A stretch of 10,568 nt of DNA from JARDZI01 sp041639705. GTDB lineage: Bacteria; Bacillota; Clostridia; Clostridiales; Caloramatoraceae. Where the stretch lies: assembly GCA_041639705.1 (NCBI GenBank), contig JBEQBT010000109.1, positions 1 through 10,568 of the forward strand. Direction: 5' to 3'. Made by a program: the position numbers and the translations under genes. The notes below the pieces were generated by a model. That model saw nothing but the letters and a program-made list of their open reading frames with translations, made no database searches and was not told the origin of the DNA. How positions within the stretch are numbered: position 1 is the stretch's first letter; each line of letters opens with the position of its first letter. This document shows positions 7,817 through 10,568 of this stretch, in pieces.

Positions 7817-7822
7817 ATTATA
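7817..7822 (-). promoter_or_regulatory. Possible -10 for scfB
   Basis: A perfect TATAAT lies ~28 nt before the scfB start, between the palindromic repeat and the ribosome binding site. No convincing -35 hexamer is found 16-18 bp upstream, so this would be a weak or activator-dependent promoter, or chance in AT-rich DNA. Confidence 0.25.
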
Positions 7823-7853
7823 TTTTTATGAAAGCCTAATCTGTTATAACCCA

Positions 7854-7928
7854 ATGTCATCCTGAATATAGTGAAGGATTTTCCCCTATGGTGCCTATTA
7901 AGATCCGACCCTACGCTCAGGATGACAT
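7854..7928. repeat. Palindromic intergenic repeat (AGGATGACA type)
   Basis: A 75-bp element bounded by perfect 12-bp inverted arms, ATGTCATCCTGA (7854-7865) and TCAGGATGACAT (7917-7928). The match continues imperfectly inward for about 29 nt per arm. The right arm keeps the CTACGCTCAGGATGACA form I recognise from dispersed repeats found in many unrelated bacterial genomes; the left arm and centre have diverged. It encodes nothing and sits between scfA and scfB. No U-run follows either arm, so it is not an obvious terminator. Confidence 0.7.
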
Positions 7929-8010
7929 ATAGACATTCATAAAAATGACAAATATTCCTTTATAACAATGACAGACCACTTTCGTGACAACCATTCTATA
8001 TTTCACATTT

Positions 8011-8038
8011 AAAAAGCAGTAACTCGCTAGTTACTGCT
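8011..8038 (-). terminator. Intrinsic terminator between scfA and scfB
   Basis: A perfect 10-bp stem (AGCAGTAACT at 8015-8024 with AGTTACTGCT at 8029-8038) and 4-nt loop. On the minus strand it is followed by TTTTT (complement of 8011-8015) and begins 6 nt after the scfA stop. It should end most scfA transcripts and leave scfB to read-through or a weak promoter, giving much more peptide than enzyme. Confidence 0.85.
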
Positions 8039-8044
8039 AAAAAA

Positions 8045-8185
8045 CTAATTATTTTCACATGCTAAATTTGCAACTGTACATGAAGTCTTACATGCTGATT
8101 GGCATGAGTTTGCACATTCCTTGCAGCCAGGCTTACTTACACTCGCCTTTAAAGCACCAGAGTTTATTGTCTTTATATGTTTCAT
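8045..8185 (-). CDS. scfA: SCIFF precursor peptide (six Cys in 45 residues)
   Basis: A 46-residue open frame, too short for ordinary gene callers, encoding the SCIFF peptide: N-terminal leader-like MKHIKTIN, then cysteines at 21, 24, 28, 32, 36 and 43 (CxxCxxxCxxxCxxxCx6C) and an acidic end. It is the substrate of the downstream radical SAM enzyme. In the characterised Clostridium thermocellum homologue CteA, the maturase CteB links Cys32 to Thr37; both residues are present at the same numbers here (C32, T37), so the same bond is expected. The start has a near-perfect AAAGGAGGAG site, implying high translation. It has its own strong promoter and is closed by a terminator. No cleavage site, peptidase or exporter can be assigned. 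Related ranthipeptides have been linked to cell-density-dependent regulation in clostridia; the role here is unknown. Confidence 0.95.
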   Translation of the reverse strand: MKHIKTINSGALKASVSKPGCKECANSCQSACKTSCTVANLACENN

Positions 8186-8278
8186 ATTTTCTCCTCCTTT
8201 TACTATTGCTTATGATGCTATATTTAATTTTTATGTATTACAATTATCTTGGAACAATTGACCATTACTACCAAACAA

Positions 8279-8307
8279 ATTATAACACATGAAAAAATCT
8301 ATCACAA
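8279..8307 (-). promoter_or_regulatory. Strong scfA promoter (extended -10)
   Basis: TTGTGA (8302-8307), 17 bp, TATAAT (8279-8284), with TG one base before the -10 (TGTTATAAT, extended -10), on the minus strand. The start of transcription near 8272 gives an ~87-nt leader before scfA. A large hairpin sequence begins 4 bp upstream of the -35. Confidence 0.75.
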
Positions 8308-8310
8308 TAT

Positions 8311-8361
8311 ATATTTTGCATATATGATTTTATATTCCCAAAAATCATTTATGCAAAATAT
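8311..8361. repeat. Large inverted repeat next to scfA promoter
   Basis: Arms 8311-8331 and 8341-8361 pair at 20 of 21 positions around a 9-nt loop (8332-8340). It lies immediately upstream of the scfA -35. No T-run follows on the minus strand; on the plus strand the arm runs into a moderately T-rich stretch. It may be an operator, an RNA structure in read-through from the upstream operon, or a small palindromic element. Confidence 0.7.
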
Positions 8362-8373
8362 TTTCATTTATTC

Positions 8374-8420
8374 ATATAACGCAATAAATACCTTAATGAA
8401 TAATCATTATTGCGTTATAT
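8374..8420. repeat. Second perfect inverted repeat upstream of scfA
   Basis: Arms ATATAACGCAATAA (8374-8387) and TTATTGCGTTATAT (8407-8420) match perfectly over 14 bp around a 19-nt loop. It is 12 bp from the previous inverted repeat and 30 bp past the stop of the upstream membrane protein gene. Neither strand has a T-run after the stem, so it is not a canonical terminator. The rest of the 265-bp gap between the two genes holds only the scfA promoter and leader. Confidence 0.7.
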
Positions 8421-8450
8421 ATGTTGAATAAAAATATCATAAAAATTTCA

Positions 8451-8843
8451 CTAGTCCTTATTGCCTATTATTATCCCAATCATTCCAGATAAAGCACCTA
8501 TTACAATAGCGGTTATAAATGATACAAAATAAGCCTTTAAATTCAATTGTCCCTTTTCAGCAAGAGTTGCAATTATAGTTAGTAGTATCATATATATAGC
8601 ACCTATAACTCCTCCATGTAAATATCCCTTTTGTGCAATTTTATAGGCTCCATAAATACTTGAATAACAAATACTTACAATTGTAATAATCCATATTGCT
8701 GTATTTAGAAATTCTTGGCTTAGAGTTGTAAAATAGAACATGGCTGCAATAACAAGAATTAATACAATGGAAAGTATCATTCCTCTACTTACAGCCTTAA
8801 TATAGGTAATATAAAACTTTTCTCCTGAATCCTTATCAAACAC
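8451..8843 (-). CDS. TIGR04086-type four-helix membrane protein
   Basis: A 130-residue integral membrane protein with about four helices (~20-39, 47-67, 75-95, 103-127) and short loops. I recognise it mainly by context and shape as the TIGR04086 family, a clostridial membrane protein of unknown function found near yajC and SCIFF genes. No catalytic motif is visible; glycine-rich turns (LSGMIGIIIG) close the last helix. Helix 4 may pack in a Gly-zipper manner, which is inference. The start is GTG (8841-8843); the GGGGG ribosome binding site is close and part of the start region can fold into a hairpin with sequence just upstream. It follows yajC by ~59 nt, so it is probably co-transcribed with tgt and yajC. 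A link to protein export or to the SCIFF peptide is suggested only by position. Confidence 0.85.
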   Translation of the reverse strand: MFDKDSGEKFYITYIKAVSRGMILSIVLILVIAAMFYFTTLSQEFLNTAIWIITIVSICYSSIYGAYKIAQKGYLHGGVIGAIYMILLTIIATLAEKGQLNLKAYFVSFITAIVIGALSGMIGIIIGNKD

Positions 8844-8878
8844 AATCCCACCCCCTATTAATAAATATGAGTGGGATT
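8844..8878 (-). promoter_or_regulatory. Hairpin abutting the GTG start of the membrane protein
   Basis: AATCCCAC (8844-8851) and GTGGGATT (8871-8878) form a perfect 8-bp stem around a 19-nt loop. On the minus strand the downstream arm ends on the base before the GTG start, and the G-rich ribosome binding site lies in the loop next to the stem, so folding would hinder initiation. Confidence 0.55.
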
Positions 8879-8902
8879 ATATTAATATGTATGTTTTAAA
8901 AA

Positions 8903-9283
8903 CTATTCGGCTTTTTCTCCTGAATTTTCTTCCTTTTCAGTTGACTCAGTTGTTTCTTCAACAACCTCTGTTTTCTCAGATATCTCTTCAACATTTTCTT
9001 CAACTTCTGAATCATGTCTACTTTCTAATACAGATGAAATCGAAAGCTTTGACATTTCTAATTTGACACTGTCTGGACCTGTTACAAGCACCATTGAATC
9101 ATCATTCAAACTAAATATAGTACCGTAAAGTCCACCTCTAGTAATTATTTTGTCCCCTGCTTTTACACTGTTAATCATGGATTTCATGTTCTTTTGTTTT
9201 TTTCTTTCTGGCATTATCAGAAAAACATAGAACACTCCAATTATCAAAACCCATGACAATATACCGCCTGTTCCTGCTGGCAT
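8903..9283 (-). CDS. yajC: Preprotein translocase accessory subunit YajC
   Basis: A 126-residue YajC, the small membrane protein that associates with SecDF. One N-terminal helix (~6-24, ending FLIMPERKKQ with the typical basic stop) is followed by the conserved core (KAGDKIITRGGLYGTI at 41-56). After residue ~90 comes a 35-residue, mostly Glu/Ser/Thr/Val low-complexity tail, which is longer and more acidic than in short YajC proteins and is probably disordered in the cytoplasm. A longer reading from an ATG at 9296-9298 is unlikely because that ATG overlaps the GGAGG ribosome binding site serving the ATG at 9281-9283. It follows tgt by ~75 nt, the usual tgt-yajC order. Two tandem GATTATAT repeats (9322-9337) in the gap contain TATAAT on the minus strand but no good -35. 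Confidence 0.95.
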   Translation of the reverse strand: MPAGTGGILSWVLIIGVFYVFLIMPERKKQKNMKSMINSVKAGDKIITRGGLYGTIFSLNDDSMVLVTGPDSVKLEMSKLSISSVLESRHDSEVEENVEEISEKTEVVEETTESTEKEENSGEKAE

Positions 9284-9290
9284 TAATAAA

Positions 9291-9296
9291 ACCTCC
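9291..9296 (-). promoter_or_regulatory. RBS deciding the yajC start
   Basis: GGAGGT on the minus strand, 7 nt before the ATG at 9281-9283. The upstream ATG (9296-9298) overlaps this site at its G, so it would have no ribosome binding site of its own. Confidence 0.8.
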
Positions 9297-9357
9297 ATTC
9301 TATAAATTAAATTAGTTTAAAGATTATATGATTATATCTTGACTTTATAACCCTATT

Positions 9358-10479
9358 CTAATTATAACCGTATTTGCTAAAAAATCCATCCCTAAAATCT
9401 AAAAGTCGATCCTCCATTATTGCTAATCTTATATCTTCCATCAATTTAATAGTAAATCTAAGATTATGTATTGTTGTGAGTCTTAGCCCTAATATTTCTT
9501 GTGCTTTAAAGAGATGCCTTATATAGGCCCTTGAATAATTTTTACAGGTATAGCAATCACATTCATCATCAAGGGGACCGAAATCCTCTGAATACTGGGC
9601 ATTTTTAACTACTAACCTGCCCTTACTTGTGAACACAGTACCATTTCTAGCTATCCTTGTCTGAAGAACACAATCAAACATGTCTATTCCTCTTATCGCA
9701 CCTTCTATTAGACAATCGGGACTCCCAACTCCCATTAGATACCTGGGCTTATTTTGAGGCATTAAAGGAACGGTACAATCTAGTATTTCATACATAACAG
9801 GCTTTGGTTCTCCAATACTTAATCCACCAATTGAATATCCTGGGAAATCAAGCTTTGTCATTTCTTTTACAGCATTTTCCCTCAAATCCTTAAACATTCC
9901 ACCTTGAATTATTCCAAAAAGAGCTTGAGTATCAGGTTTTTTATGAGCATTCAGACACCTTTCAGCCCATCTGATTGTTCTCTCAGTGGATTTCTTAGTG
10001 TAGTCATAATCGGCATCTGGAGGCGGGCATTCATCAAATGCCATTATAATATCTGAACCAAGTGCATTTTGTATTTCTATTGCCTTCTCTGGAGAAATAA
10101 AATGTTTTGAACCGTCAAGATGGGATTTAAAAGTTACCCCTTCCTCTTTAATATCTCTTAAATCACTTAGGCTGAATACCTGAAATCCACCACTGTCAGT
10201 CAATATTGCCCTATCCCAGTTCATAAACTTATGTAATCCTCCTGCCTTCTCAACAAGCTTCTCTCCTGGCCTTAAATAAAGATGATATGTATTACTAAGA
10301 ATAATTTTAGCTCCAATACTTCTGAGTTCCTCAGGGGTCATTGTCTTCACAGTTGCCTGGGTACCTACTGGCATAAATACTGGTGTATCAATTACTCCAT
10401 GTGGTGTATGAATTCTTCCCAGCCTTGCTCCCGATTGTTTACATTGTTTTATTAGTTCATACTTTACTGCAGATTCCAT
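9358..10479 (-). CDS. tgt: tRNA-guanine transglycosylase
   Basis: A 373-residue bacterial TGT, full length, which exchanges guanine-34 in the anticodon of tRNAs for Asp, Asn, His and Tyr with the queuosine precursor preQ1. Catalytic residues are D95 in ILTDSGGFQVF (acid/base) and D269 in GIDMFDCV (nucleophile); the IIQGG stretch (190-194) and GGLSIGEP (218-225) bind substrate. The zinc site is C307, C309, C312 and H338. Two adjacent ATGs are possible starts; the second (10477-10479) is 6 nt from GGAGG, while the first is only 3 nt away, so the second is preferred. The GGAGG starts on the last base of the queA stop codon, so the two genes, which act consecutively in queuosine synthesis, are probably translationally coupled. 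Confidence 0.97.
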   Translation of the reverse strand: MESAVKYELIKQCKQSGARLGRIHTPHGVIDTPVFMPVGTQATVKTMTPEELRSIGAKIILSNTYHLYLRPGEKLVEKAGGLHKFMNWDRAILTDSGGFQVFSLSDLRDIKEEGVTFKSHLDGSKHFISPEKAIEIQNALGSDIIMAFDECPPPDADYDYTKKSTERTIRWAERCLNAHKKPDTQALFGIIQGGMFKDLRENAVKEMTKLDFPGYSIGGLSIGEPKPVMYEILDCTVPLMPQNKPRYLMGVGSPDCLIEGAIRGIDMFDCVLQTRIARNGTVFTSKGRLVVKNAQYSEDFGPLDDECDCYTCKNYSRAYIRHLFKAQEILGLRLTTIHNLRFTIKLMEDIRLAIMEDRLLDFRDGFFSKYGYN

Positions 10480-10489
10480 CATATTCCTC

Positions 10490-10554
10490 CTAAACTATAA
10501 ACATAGCATCTCCAAAACTATAAAATCTGTATTTTTCTTCAACTGCAGCCTTAT
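10490..10554 (-). CDS. queA: QueA C-terminus (partial, cut by contig end)
   Basis: The last ~20 codons of S-adenosylmethionine:tRNA ribosyltransferase-isomerase, ending EKYRFYSFGDAMFIV then TAG; the YRF(Y/F)SFGDAM end is characteristic of QueA. The enzyme adds the ribosyl part of SAM to preQ1 in tRNA, the step after Tgt. Only the end is present; the rest lies beyond the window. Bases right of 10554 should not be translated because they are adapter. Confidence 0.88.
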
Positions 10555-10568
10555 AGATCGGAAGAGCA
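10555..10568. other. Sequencing adapter remnant
   Basis: The final 14 bases, AGATCGGAAGAGCA, are identical to the start of the Illumina TruSeq adapter. They extend the queA frame with unrelated codons. This is read-through adapter left at the contig end, not genomic DNA; base 10555 could be genuine by chance. Confidence 0.93.

Noticed and set aside
7918..7995. Minus-strand 25-codon frame (MVVTKVVCHC...) upstream of scfB with two cysteines, considered as a second small peptide
   Set aside because: No ribosome binding site before its ATG, it ends inside the palindromic repeat, and it has no family features.
8186..8272. Riboswitch in the scfA leader
   Set aside because: The ~87-nt leader is very AT-rich and shows no stable fold or known aptamer motif that I can recognise.
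8311..8420. CRISPR-like or phage attachment repeats in the tandem palindromes
   Set aside because: The two palindromes differ in sequence and length, there are no regular spacers, and no cas or integrase gene is present.
8059..8431. Plus-strand frames opposite scfA and its upstream region
   Set aside because: They are antisense to the SCIFF gene and to the inverted repeats, lack ribosome binding sites and have biased hydrophobic compositions from AT-rich DNA.
9322..9337. Tandem GATTATAT repeat as a yajC promoter
   Set aside because: It contains TATAAT twice on the minus strand but no -35 at a suitable distance, and such octamers are common in AT-rich DNA.

Overview
The window is a low-GC (about one third G+C), tightly packed chromosomal segment with every confident gene on the minus strand. 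The gene order (queA-tgt-yajC-small membrane protein-SCIFF peptide-radical SAM maturase-secD-secF-apt-rel-dtd-MBL hydrolase), the strong GGAGG-type ribosome binding sites and the short SecD/SecF pair all point to a clostridium (Firmicutes, class Clostridia). Species cannot be named from the sequence.

Layout, in the direction of transcription (right to left). The right edge carries the last codons of queA and ends in 14 bases identical to the start of the Illumina TruSeq adapter, so this is an untrimmed contig end. Next come tgt (queuosine tRNA modification), yajC (SecDF accessory protein) and a four-helix TIGR04086-type membrane protein. A 265-bp intergenic region follows, with two large perfect or near-perfect hairpins and a strong promoter. 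It drives scfA, a 46-residue six-cysteine (SCIFF/ranthipeptide) precursor too short for ordinary gene calling. An intrinsic terminator and a palindromic repeat of the CCTGAGC/AGGATGACA type separate scfA from scfB, the SPASM radical SAM enzyme that should form its Cys-to-Thr thioether link. secD and secF have their own near-consensus promoter and end in a clear terminator.

The left half is a nucleotide and stress module: apt (adenine salvage), bifunctional rel ((p)ppGpp synthetase/hydrolase), dtd (D-aminoacyl-tRNA deacylase) and a glyoxalase-II-like metallo-beta-lactamase-fold hydrolase. apt and rel each have a promoter with identical hexamers (TTGCAA, 17 bp, TATAAT), and in both cases the -35 is the centre of a 12-bp palindrome. 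rel, dtd and the hydrolase are spaced as one operon, the downstream ribosome binding sites abutting or overlapping the preceding stop codons. The first ~100 bases of the window are about 50% G+C, fit no neighbouring gene and contain competing hairpins; they look like a repeat or mobile-element edge or a chimeric contig end.

The most interesting biology is the SCIFF peptide-maturase pair embedded among the protein-export genes yajC and secDF, with separate signals for peptide, enzyme and Sec genes. The family itself is known; the regulatory architecture here is what merits a second look. Several start codons were reassigned from ribosome binding site position (hydrolase, rel, yajC, tgt).
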